Source: Roseiarcus sp031367195 (GTDB taxonomy: Bacteria > Pseudomonadota > Alphaproteobacteria > Rhizobiales > Beijerinckiaceae). From it: a stretch of 6,423 nucleotides of DNA. Below are positions 1 to 6,339 of the stretch, piece after piece; position 1 is the stretch's first letter, and every line of letters begins with the position of its first letter. The stretch lies in NCBI GenBank assembly GCA_031367195.1, contig JANLPL010000114.1:1-6423 (forward strand), given 5' to 3'. The notes beneath the pieces are model-generated. The model was not told where the DNA came from and did not search any database. It saw nothing but the letters and a program-made list of their open reading frames with translations. The translations under genes were made by a program, and so were the position numbers.

Positions 1-856
1 CGGCGCAGGAATCGACCAGCGCCAGACCCGGCGTCGCCGCCAGACGACGGGAATGGGCCAGCGTAAGCTGCACGCCGGGCGAGGTCTCGGCGTAAGCCTC
101 GTCGTAGGCGGTCTTCCAGTAGAAGGCGCGGTCGGCGGCGATCGCGGCGCCGTCGAGGCGCAAAGCCAGCGCGTCGAGCCGGCCGGCGCGCGCGACGTTT
201 TGCAGCGCGGCTTGCGCGAAGGCGAGCCGCGCAGGATCGTCGGCGAGCGCGCTGCGGCGCGCGCCCTTCCAACCTTTGCGCTCGACCTCGAAGAAAGCGG
301 CGACGGCTTGCGCGCCGGTGGCCTCGTCCATCTTGCCAAGCGTCGCAAGTTTACGCGCCTGACGCGCCCATTTCGTGCGGCGCTTTGGATTCAGGCTGGC
401 GTCGAACGCCTCCGCGCCGGCGAGCCGCAGCGCGGCGCGGTGCGTGCTCCCAGCGCATAGCGGCGTTGGCGCCTGCGCGGCGGCGAGGGCGCCGTGCGGC
501 TCGACCAGCGGCCAGACGACACCCACGAGGCGCGAGGGGGCGAGCAGGGCGCAGAGCGCGGCGAGCGCCTCAGCCGCCGCTTCACGATCGAAAGCGGCGG
601 CGGGCAGGGCGGCGTAGGGGCTCATCCAGATGCGGGCGAGGCCGACGCGCGGCAGCACCAGCGCGGCGAAGCCGATCAGCCGACCATCGTCGCCACGGAT
701 CAGCGCGAAAGCGAGGCGTCGCGGGCGCTCGTAGTCAATCAGCGGCAGCAGGAAGCCGGGCTCGGCAAACGGGTTCGGCTCGGCGCGGGCGCAGAGATCG
801 GCCCATTCCGACGCGGCCACGCGCAAAGTCGCGAGATCGACGAACGCGGCGTTCAC
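1..856 (-). CDS. GNAT acyltransferase, CelD/BcsL-like (Acetyltransf_6), partial at its 3' end
   Basis: This is a reading frame of 285 codons without a stop, entering at the left edge, so the C-terminus lies outside the window. The start is GTG at 856-854, overlapping the TGA of the upstream synthetase by 4 bp; a weak AGGG lies just upstream and no better start is seen nearby. The protein resembles the CelD/BcsL group of GNAT acyltransferases. It has an N-terminal NPFAEPGF segment (28-35), a basic KRRTKWARQARKL stretch (158-170), FFEVERKGWKG (188-198) and WKTAYDEAYAETSPGVQL (247-264). Proteins of this group act in the cytoplasm and are thought to transfer acyl groups from acyl-CoA or acyl-ACP, often in polysaccharide or lipid pathways; the acceptor here is unknown. 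No signal peptide or membrane segment is seen. The segment between DGAAIA (235-240) and FYWK (245-248) looks shorter than I recall for the family. Family is fairly sure, substrate is not. Confidence 0.82.
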   Translation of the reverse strand, partial: MNAAFVDLATLRVAASEWADLCARAEPNPFAEPGFLLPLIDYERPRRLAFALIRGDDGRLIGFAALVLPRVGLARIWMSPYAALPAAAFDREAAAEALAALCALLAPSRLVGVVWPLVEPHGALAAAQAPTPLCAGSTHRAALRLAGAEAFDASLNPKRRTKWARQARKLATLGKMDEATGAQAVAAFFEVERKGWKGARRSALADDPARLAFAQAALQNVARAGRLDALALRLDGAAIAADRAFYWKTAYDEAYAETSPGVQLTLAHSRRLAATPGLALVDSCA

Positions 857-2631
857 AAGCCCTGCGCGCCTGAGACGATGGCCTTGTAGAGCGCTGCGTC
901 GAGCCGCCGATAGAGGCGGGCGGCGCGGTCGTCGAAGAACAGCGGCTCCTCGATCTCAGCGGGATCGAACCCTTCCGCGACCAGCGCGCTCTTCTTCGGC
1001 TTGAACGTGCCTGTCGCCTCAAGCTCGGCGCGAAAGCGCAGGAACAGCGGGCGCGCGTAATAGGGCAGGGTCTTTTCGACATGGGCGCGCAAGCCGTCGA
1101 GATCGAATTCGGCGATATTGTCGACCACCAGCGCCGCCATGCCGGCGCGGCCCTCGTAACCCGGCGCCGCCACGCCATAGACGATCGCTTCCCTAACGCC
1201 GGGAAAGGTCGAGATCGCCTCGGCGACTTCCGTGGTCGAGACGTTCTCGCCCTTCCAGCGAAAAGTGTCGCCGATCCGGTCGACAAAATAGAAATAGCCG
1301 CGCGCGTCGCGCCGCATCAGGTCGCCGGTGCGGAACCACGCGTCGCCCGGCTTGAACATGTCGCGCAGGATTTTGGCCGATGTCGCGGCGGCGTCGGCGT
1401 AGCCGTCGAAACGGGCGGCGGGATAGCGCGGATCGTCGCGGATTTCGGCCAGCAACTCGCCGACCTCGTCTGCAGCACTCATGCGGGCGTAGCCGGCGGC
1501 GTCGCGCGGATGGGTCTCGGCGTCGATGTCGTAGGCCGCCAGCGTCATGGGAAAGCGCGTCGCGGCCCAGGAGGGAATGCGGCCGATGGCGCCGGGCTTG
1601 AAGTCGAAATTGACCATCACCGCATTGCCTTCGGTCGAGCCGTAGAATTCCAGCACGGCGCGGATGCGGAACCGTTTCTGGAACGCTTCGTAGATGTCGG
1701 GCCGCAGGCCGTTGCCGATGCAGGCGCGGATCTTGTGGCGGCGCTCGTCGGGCGAGGGCGGGCTGTTGATGAGATAGCGGCACAATTCGCCGATATAGAC
1801 GAACAGCGTGCATTTCTCGCGCACGCAATCGCTCCAGAACGCTTTTGCCGAGAATTTCTCCCTGATATAGGCGGAGCCGCCGACGCTGAGCGTCAGCCCG
1901 AGCGCGATGATCCCTCCATTGGTGTGATACATCGGCAGGCACATATAGACGCGGTCGCGCGCGCTGGCGCCGGTCGCGGCGGCGAACCCCAGCATGATCC
2001 GAAGCGCGCGCGAATGGGTTATGCGCGCGGCTTTGGGCAGGCCTGTCGTGCCGGAGGTGTAGATATAGAGCGCCGCGTCGGTCAGGTTCAGCGCGGGCTT
2101 CTCCTCCGGGCTGAGGCCCTTGTCGGAGAAGGCGGCGATTTCGAGATCCAGGCGCGGCCGGCCGTCGGCCGTCTCGCCATAGACAAAGACAGGCGCATCC
2201 GTCACGAGGGCGCCAAGCAGCGCGCTATCGACGATGACGGCTTTCGCGGACACCACGGCGAGGCTGTGGGCGAGGCCGGCGCCGGTGAGGTTGGTGTTGA
2301 CCAGCGCGACGCCGAGCCCGGCCCGCACCAGGCCGAACCAGATCGCCACATATTCCGGACGGTTGGGCATCAGCAGCGCGACCGTGTCGCCCTTGGCCAG
2401 ACCCCGCGCGCGCGCCCAGCGGGCGTAGGAATTGGCGCGGGCGTCGAGCTTAGCGTAGCTGTAAGCCTCGCGCTCGTTCGAAAGCGCGGGGCGGTCGCCG
2501 TGCTGGGCGGCCCATTCGCTCAGGTGGTCGCCGAGGGTGCGGTCGGGCCGCTTGGTGGCGATGCGGGTGGCGCGCACCACGCGCAGCAGTCCCGCGGCAT
2601 AGGCGAAGTCGCTTCGCAGACGGGAAAGCAT
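853..2631 (-). CDS. Long-chain acyl-CoA synthetase, FATP/very-long-chain type
   Basis: A 592-residue ANL-superfamily enzyme that activates a fatty acid with ATP to an acyl-adenylate and then to acyl-CoA. Visible motifs, numbered from the chosen start, are the phosphate-binding loop YTSGTTGLPKAARITH (191-206), EFYGSTEGN (328-336), FRTGDL (433-438), the FATP signature DRIGDTFRWKGENVSTTE (451-468) and a C-terminal ATGTFKPKK (539-547) carrying the expected catalytic lysine. The FATP signature and the length near 600 place it with the FATP/SLC27-like bacterial long-chain synthetases rather than classical FadD. All key motifs look intact. I chose ATG at 2631 because GGAG lies 10 nt upstream; a TTG at 2667 would add 12 residues but has no ribosome binding site. 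The gene follows ydeI after 51 bp, a gap with a 5-bp CTCAA/TTGAG hairpin (2663-2676) and no U-tract. It overlaps the acyltransferase start by 4 bp, which suggests the two act together. Chain-length preference cannot be read from sequence. Confidence 0.93.
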   Translation of the reverse strand: MLSRLRSDFAYAAGLLRVVRATRIATKRPDRTLGDHLSEWAAQHGDRPALSNEREAYSYAKLDARANSYARWARARGLAKGDTVALLMPNRPEYVAIWFGLVRAGLGVALVNTNLTGAGLAHSLAVVSAKAVIVDSALLGALVTDAPVFVYGETADGRPRLDLEIAAFSDKGLSPEEKPALNLTDAALYIYTSGTTGLPKAARITHSRALRIMLGFAAATGASARDRVYMCLPMYHTNGGIIALGLTLSVGGSAYIREKFSAKAFWSDCVREKCTLFVYIGELCRYLINSPPSPDERRHKIRACIGNGLRPDIYEAFQKRFRIRAVLEFYGSTEGNAVMVNFDFKPGAIGRIPSWAATRFPMTLAAYDIDAETHPRDAAGYARMSAADEVGELLAEIRDDPRYPAARFDGYADAAATSAKILRDMFKPGDAWFRTGDLMRRDARGYFYFVDRIGDTFRWKGENVSTTEVAEAISTFPGVREAIVYGVAAPGYEGRAGMAALVVDNIAEFDLDGLRAHVEKTLPYYARPLFLRFRAELEATGTFKPKKSALVAEGFDPAEIEEPLFFDDRAARLYRRLDAALYKAIVSGAQGL

Positions 2632-2641
2632 GGGATTTGGG

Positions 2642-2645
2642 CTCC
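2642..2645 (-). promoter_or_regulatory. Ribosome binding site of the acyl-CoA synthetase
   Basis: GGAG on the minus strand lies 10 nt before ATG at 2631-2629. It decides the start in favour of this ATG over the TTG 12 codons upstream, which has no comparable purine-rich stretch before it. Confidence 0.55.
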
Positions 2646-2682
2646 AGTGGGCGCTAACTCGTCTCAAAGCGTTGAGGCAGCG

Positions 2683-3201
2683 TCAAGGCTCGTCGTCGAG
2701 CCCTTGGCCGGCGAGAATGCGCGGTTCATGCTTTTCGATGCGCCCCGCGCGCGTTTTCGCCTGCTTGGGCGCCGAGAAGTGCAGGAGATAGGCGCGGCGG
2801 CGACCCGGCGTCAGCGCTTCGAACGCGGCCTTTAGCGCTGGCGATTCGGCGAGCCGGCGCTCGAATTCTTCCGCGACTGGCTCGGCGGAGGCCGCGCGCG
2901 GCGGGACTTTCAGCCCGGCCTGCTCGACGGCGATGGCCTGGGCGATGGCGGCGCGGATGGAGTCGGCGCGAGCGTCGATCTCAGCCAGCGAGGCGAAGCG
3001 CATCTGACGGGCGGAGTTCACATTCTCGGTCTGGCGGATGAGCCCTTCCGCGTCGAGCAGCGCGCCTTTGAAGAACAGCAGGGCGCAATAATCCTTGAAG
3101 CCGTGGATCATCGCGACATTGGCGCTGCCGGCGACATAACAGGGCTGGCCCCAGCGTTTCTGGCCGGCGAGAAAAGCGTCAACCCGCGCGTCGCCCGTCA
3201 C
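2683..3201 (-). CDS. ydeI: YdeI/OmpD-associated family protein (DUF1801 plus OmdA domains), short form
   Basis: A 172-residue soluble protein of the YdeI family. An N-terminal DUF1801-like domain covers roughly 1-95, with WGQPCYV (17-23), IHGFKDYCALLFFKGALL (32-49), TENVNSARQMRF (58-69) and VEQAGLKV (92-99). A C-terminal OmdA-like (bacteriocin-protection YdeI or OmpD-associated) domain covers roughly 108-168, with ALKAAFEALTPGRRRAYLLH (122-141) and KQAKTRAGRIEK (146-157). The molecular function of the family is not established. The start is GTG at 3201-3199, overlapping the rimO stop by 4 bp, so translation is probably coupled to rimO. From memory, family members have about 20-25 more residues between the opening helix (here VDAFL, 7-11) and the KWGxPCY motif; here KRWGQPCY follows almost directly, as though an in-frame piece had been lost. 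The rest of the protein aligns well by eye, with no frameshift or stop, so it is probably expressed. Confidence 0.85.
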   Translation of the reverse strand: MTGDARVDAFLAGQKRWGQPCYVAGSANVAMIHGFKDYCALLFFKGALLDAEGLIRQTENVNSARQMRFASLAEIDARADSIRAAIAQAIAVEQAGLKVPPRAASAEPVAEEFERRLAESPALKAAFEALTPGRRRAYLLHFSAPKQAKTRAGRIEKHEPRILAGQGLDDEP

Positions 3202-4517
3202 GCCGCCGTTCCCGCCAAATCATAAGCGTCGGCGCGCTCGATTTTGACGCTGACGATGTCGCCCGGCCGCAACGGGCGGCGCGAGGTCACATGCACGGCG
3301 CCGTCGATCTGCGGCGCGTCGCCCTTGCTGCGGCCCTTGCCGCCCTGGGGGGTCGCCTCGTCGATCAGCACCGACAACCGGCGGCCGATTTTCGCCTTCT
3401 GCTTGGCCAGCGAAATCACGCTCTGCTTTTCCATGAAGCGGCGCCAGCGGCTCTCCTTGATCTCGTCGGGCACCGGCTCCAGCCCGAGATCATTGGCGCG
3501 GGCGCCGCGAACCGGCTCGTATTTGAACGCGCCGACGCGGTCGAGCCTGGCTTCGTCGAGCCAGTCGAGCAGCAGGCGGAAATCCTCCTCCGTCTCGCCG
3601 GGGAAGCCGACGATGAAGGTGGAGCGGATCGTCAGGTCGGGCGTGATTTTCCGCCAGGCGCGGATGCGGTCGAGCGTCTTTTCCTGATTGCCCGGCCGCC
3701 GCATCGCCTTCAACACCTTGGGCGAAGCGTGCTGGAACGGCACGTCGAGATAGGGCAGCAGGCCGCCGCCGTTCATCAGCGCCACCACCTCGTCGACATG
3801 CGGATAGGGATAGACATAGTGCAAGCGAATCCATGGGCCTAGACGCCCAAGTTCGCGCGCGATGTCGAGAAAGCGGGCGGCGACTTGCGTGTCGCCCCAC
3901 GGGCTCGTGGCGTAGCCGAGATCGAGGCCATAGGCGCTAGTGTCCTGGCTGACGATCAGAATCTCTTTCACCCCGGCGCGGGCGAGCTTCTCGGCTTCGC
4001 GCAAAACTTCCGCCGCCGGGCGGGACGCCAGTTTGCCGCGCAATTTCGGGATGATGCAGAAGGTGCAGGAATGGTCGCAGCCCTCTGATATTTTGAGATA
4101 TGCGTAATGCCGCGGCGTCAGCTTGACGCCCTGCTCGGGGATCAGGTCGAGGAAAGGGCTATGCGGCGCCGGCGCGGCCTCGTGCACCGCCGCCATCACG
4201 CTTTCATAGTCTTGCGGGCCGGTTACTGCGCTGACCTGGGGATAGGCTTCGCGGATCGCGTCGGGCTCGGCGCCCAGACAGCCGGTGACGATGACGCGGC
4301 CGTTTTCGTTCAGCGCGGCGCCGATCGCGGCCAGAGATTCCGCCTTGGCGCTGTCGAGAAAGCCGCAGGTGTTGACGATGACGGCGTCCGCCCCGGCATG
4401 GGACTTCGACAATTCGTAGCCTTCCGCCCGCAGCCGCGTGAGAATACGTTCGGAATCGACCAGGGCCTTGGGGCAGCCTAGCGAAACGAAGGAAATGCGC
4501 GGTGCGGCGGTGGACAT
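3198..4517 (-). CDS. rimO: Ribosomal protein S12 methylthiotransferase RimO
   Basis: A 439-residue radical-SAM enzyme that adds a methylthio group to the conserved aspartate of ribosomal protein S12 (Asp88/89 in E. coli numbering). The N-terminal MTTase domain has its three cluster-binding cysteines, in SLGCPK (C15), VNTCGF (C51) and TGCLG (C80). The radical-SAM motif CDHSCTFC (C147, C151, C154) binds the second 4Fe-4S cluster and SAM. A C-terminal TRAM domain begins near 370 and contains SKGDAPQIDG (397-406). The text around the motifs is characteristic of RimO rather than MiaB, and the length is close to the E. coli enzyme (441). I chose ATG at 4517-4515 because the family starts a few residues before ISFVSLGCPK. 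The frame stays open to 4730, but the extra 71 residues are arginine- and alanine-rich, unlike RimO, and would run into the divergent gene. No clear Shine-Dalgarno sequence precedes the ATG, only a G-rich stretch inside a hairpin. It is the first gene of the minus-strand unit. Confidence 0.97.
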   Translation of the reverse strand: MSTAAPRISFVSLGCPKALVDSERILTRLRAEGYELSKSHAGADAVIVNTCGFLDSAKAESLAAIGAALNENGRVIVTGCLGAEPDAIREAYPQVSAVTGPQDYESVMAAVHEAAPAPHSPFLDLIPEQGVKLTPRHYAYLKISEGCDHSCTFCIIPKLRGKLASRPAAEVLREAEKLARAGVKEILIVSQDTSAYGLDLGYATSPWGDTQVAARFLDIARELGRLGPWIRLHYVYPYPHVDEVVALMNGGGLLPYLDVPFQHASPKVLKAMRRPGNQEKTLDRIRAWRKITPDLTIRSTFIVGFPGETEEDFRLLLDWLDEARLDRVGAFKYEPVRGARANDLGLEPVPDEIKESRWRRFMEKQSVISLAKQKAKIGRRLSVLIDEATPQGGKGRSKGDAPQIDGAVHVTSRRPLRPGDIVSVKIERADAYDLAGTAA

Positions 4518-4638
4518 GGCCCCGCTTGCCACGGGGCGCGCGCCGCCGCAAGGGAGCCCGCGATTGGGCTTGGCGTCGTGGCCGTCGCGCGGTAGGGCCA
4601 GCGCGCCGGCGCCCGCGCCGCAACATAGGGTTTGACGA
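4518..4638. promoter_or_regulatory. Divergent intergenic region between rimO and the secreted-protein gene
   Basis: This 121-bp gap must hold the start signals of the plus-strand gene and probably those of the rimO unit, unless either is read from further away. It is very G+C rich with several GC-only palindromic stretches. I see no convincing -35/-10 pair in either direction. AGGG at 4627-4630, 8 nt before the ATG at 4639, is a weak ribosome binding site for the plus-strand gene. Confidence 0.45.
4519..4537 (-). promoter_or_regulatory. Hairpin directly upstream of the rimO start codon
   Basis: GCCCCG (4519-4524) and CGGGGC (4532-4537) form a perfect 6-bp inverted repeat with a 7-nt loop. 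On the rimO mRNA the 3' arm ends one base before the AUG and contains the only G-rich stretch that could pair with 16S rRNA. It could therefore lower or control translation initiation. Such stems arise easily by chance in G+C-rich DNA, so the role is inference. Confidence 0.35.
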
Positions 4639-6075
4639 ATGCGAGAGACGATCCGCGCCGTGTCGGCGCTCGGGGCGATCCTTTGGCTGGCGATGAGCGG
4701 GCCGACATGCGCGCAAGTTCCGCCGAGCACGGTTTCCGACTACGCCAATGCACTGAACGCGCAGGCCGCGTTGCTCGACACGCAGATCTCCGAGCGCCAG
4801 CGGCGCGGCGATATGGCGGCGGCGCAGCGCTTGGCGCTGATCGCGGCGATGGTGCGACGCGCGGGAGAGGAATTCCGCGCCGCCGAACAGGAAAAGCTGA
4901 CGGACGATATCGCGACTTTGCCGGCGCCCGTTCCCGCGCGGATCAAGGCGGCGCTGGAGATGGCGACCAAGGCGGTCGAAACGGGCGCCGACCATCCCGA
5001 ATTCGTCGACCATGCGCATGAACTCGCCAACGCGCTGATCGCCGCCGTGCCGGCGCAAGTCGCGCATCCCGTGATCTACGGTCTGTTGGCGCGCGATCTC
5101 GCCGGTTCCGACTGGGCCCGGCCGGGCGATATCGTGTTTTACGGCTATCGGCTGTTCGATCCGGTGTTTAAGACCGTTCCCGCCGTTCTCTATGGGCGGA
5201 CCGAGTTGGAGCCAGCTTTGGTCGCCGTGAAAGACGACCGGATTGACGTGACCTTGCCCGAGGACATTCGCAAAGCCGTCAAATTCGCGCCCGACGCCTG
5301 CGATCAGCGACCAAGTTTTTCGCTGCGGGTGCGAGATACTTACGCACGGCCGCGCGGTTTCTGGCCGATCGTCTGGAATTTCGAGGTGCTGACCAACACG
5401 GACTTCAACGTCCTGCAATCGCCGGTGAAGTATGCCGCCAAAGCCGTCGCCAGCGTCGAGGCGATCAAGCTTACGGTCGAGACCGCGACATTCCGTGAAA
5501 AATCGAGCTTCGCCAGCGCGGAATGCGAAAGCACGGGCACGGCCGAGGCGGTGGTTTCGCTGCCCGAAGGCGCCACGGACGCGGTTTGCGCCGCCAGTTG
5601 GGTCGATACGAAAAACGCGACGAAACTGGTGAGCCGATGCGTCGTCGAGGATGGCGCCGCTCGAGCGACGGGGCAGATTACGGCGGGCGCGAAATCCTGT
5701 TCGCCCGACAAGCTTTGCGCCTGTTCGACGCCAGCGCAGGGGTGGCTGGTGGCGAGCGGCAGCTACCGCATCCCCAGGGTCAGCAGCGAGATGATGGTTT
5801 CGACCAACACGCAACCGCTGTCTTTTCCCGCGGGAGGCGTCGCCGAGGGCAAGCTCGCCACGGCGAGCAGCGAGAAACTACGACATGTCTCGCTGGAAAT
5901 TTCGCGCCGCGCCTGCGCCGCGGTGGTGGACACGATCGACCTCACCATCGGCGACGAACCGGACGCCCAGTCGGCGGGCGTCTCGAAGACGGGCGCCTTC
6001 CGCGCAGCGTTCAAGGACGGGTCGCTGCGGGTGGGGGCCGCCGACGCGTTGGCGGAAGTCGGCAAGGCGCCCTGA
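4639..6075 (+). CDS. Secreted protein of unknown function with N-terminal helical segment and eight cysteines
   Basis: A 478-residue protein that I do not recognise. It starts with a typical Sec signal peptide: basic start, hydrophobic SALGAILWLAMSG (9-21), and probable cleavage after TCA (23-25). The cysteine there is not in a lipobox, so it is probably a soluble periplasmic or exported protein. Residues about 33-92 are predicted helical, possibly coiled coil, and rich in Ala, Gln, Arg and Glu. From about 165 the text alternates short hydrophobic and polar runs, as in beta-sandwich domains, e.g. GDIVFYGYRLFDPVF (163-177) and GFWPIVWNFEVLTNTDF (240-256). The mature part has eight cysteines (221, 296, 317, 334, 354, 360, 362, 426), an even number that fits disulfides; CSPDKLCAC (354-362) could be a compact loop or metal site. 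ATG 4639 is preferred because it gives the signal peptide. It is divergent from rimO and stands alone, so context says little about its job. Coding status is well supported, function is not. Confidence 0.85.
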   Translation: MRETIRAVSALGAILWLAMSGPTCAQVPPSTVSDYANALNAQAALLDTQISERQRRGDMAAAQRLALIAAMVRRAGEEFRAAEQEKLTDDIATLPAPVPARIKAALEMATKAVETGADHPEFVDHAHELANALIAAVPAQVAHPVIYGLLARDLAGSDWARPGDIVFYGYRLFDPVFKTVPAVLYGRTELEPALVAVKDDRIDVTLPEDIRKAVKFAPDACDQRPSFSLRVRDTYARPRGFWPIVWNFEVLTNTDFNVLQSPVKYAAKAVASVEAIKLTVETATFREKSSFASAECESTGTAEAVVSLPEGATDAVCAASWVDTKNATKLVSRCVVEDGAARATGQITAGAKSCSPDKLCACSTPAQGWLVASGSYRIPRVSSEMMVSTNTQPLSFPAGGVAEGKLATASSEKLRHVSLEISRRACAAVVDTIDLTIGDEPDAQSAGVSKTGAFRAAFKDGSLRVGAADALAEVGKAP

Positions 6076-6130
6076 GGCCGGTGTGAACAGGCGTTGCCAA
6101 ACCGCCTTCCCAGCGCCGTAATTGGGCCAA

Positions 6131-6173
6131 ACTTCGGACCGGCGAGACCCGCAGAGGTCGCCGGTCCCAAAGT
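6131..6173 (+). terminator. Long hairpin 55 bp after the secreted-protein gene, candidate terminator
   Basis: GGACCGGCGA (6136-6145) pairs perfectly with TCGCCGGTCC (6158-6167). The stem can extend outward by ACTT (6131-6134) with AAGT (6170-6173) across a small internal loop, and inward by two more G-C pairs past a 2-nt bulge. It lies 55 bp after the TGA at 6073-6075. No run of T follows on the plus strand, so it is not a classical intrinsic terminator. It may act with Rho, protect the mRNA 3' end, or be a DNA-level site. Confidence 0.45.
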
Positions 6174-6178
6174 CGCCG

Positions 6179-6286
6179 CAAGCGATTTGGCAAGCCATCT
6201 CGCAAGCCATCTCGCAAGCCATCTCGCAAGCCATCTCGCAAGCCATCTCGCAAGCCATCTCGCAAGCCATCTCGCACTCCATCAGC
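6179..6286. repeat. Tandem array of a 12-bp unit, seven perfect copies
   Basis: The unit CAAGCCATCTCG occurs seven times without a mismatch or gap at 6191-6274. A decayed copy precedes it (6179-6190, 9 of 12 matching) and another follows (6275-6286, 7 of 12), which marks the array borders and suggests recent expansion inside an older array. The unit length is a multiple of three and has no stop in any frame. It would read as SHLA, QAIS or KPSR on the plus strand and RDGL, EMAC or RWLA on the minus strand. There are no spacers, so it is not a CRISPR array. Confidence 0.95.
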
Positions 6287-6311
6287 AATTCTAAAAGTAG
6301 GAAATTTTCGG

Positions 6312-6339
6312 GATTCGCGAATCAGCAAAAGTCTGATTC
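6312..6339. promoter_or_regulatory. Cluster of three GANTC sites in overlapping inverted repeats
   Basis: GATTC (6312-6316), GAATC (6319-6323) and GATTC (6335-6339) lie within 28 bp. The first two form a perfect 12-bp palindrome, GATTCGCGAATC (6312-6323). The second and third form a 7-bp inverted repeat, GAATCAG/CTGATTC, around the 7-nt spacer CAAAAGT (6319-6339). GANTC is the target of the cell-cycle DNA methyltransferase CcrM in most Alphaproteobacteria, where sites near promoters can make transcription sensitive to methylation state. The regulatory role here is inference; the motifs are certain. Confidence 0.5.

Noticed and set aside
53..889. Overlapping plus-strand frames at the left end
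   Set aside because: They are antisense to the acyltransferase frame, rich in Arg/Ala/Gly, and have no recognisable domain.
1081..2835. Plus-strand open frame of 584 codons antisense to the acyl-CoA synthetase
   Set aside because: It is a shadow of the synthetase frame in G+C-rich DNA. It has no recognisable domain, whereas the minus strand carries all motifs of the ANL family.
4518..4730. 71-residue N-terminal extension of RimO
   Set aside because: It does not resemble RimO, would overlap the divergent gene, and the normal start at 4517 gives the expected family length.
4204..5814. Minus-strand open frame of 536 codons across the rimO start and the secreted-protein gene
   Set aside because: It is arginine-rich low-complexity text that runs out of frame into rimO; the plus strand gives a signal peptide and the rimO frame gives all expected motifs.
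6179..6286. CRISPR array
   Set aside because: The 12-bp units follow each other directly without spacers and no cas gene is present.
5878..6328. Minus-strand frames encoding CEMA or RDGL repeats
   Set aside because: They are open only because the 12-bp unit has no stops; their starts lie in or beside the array without a ribosome binding site, and their ends run antisense into the secreted-protein gene.
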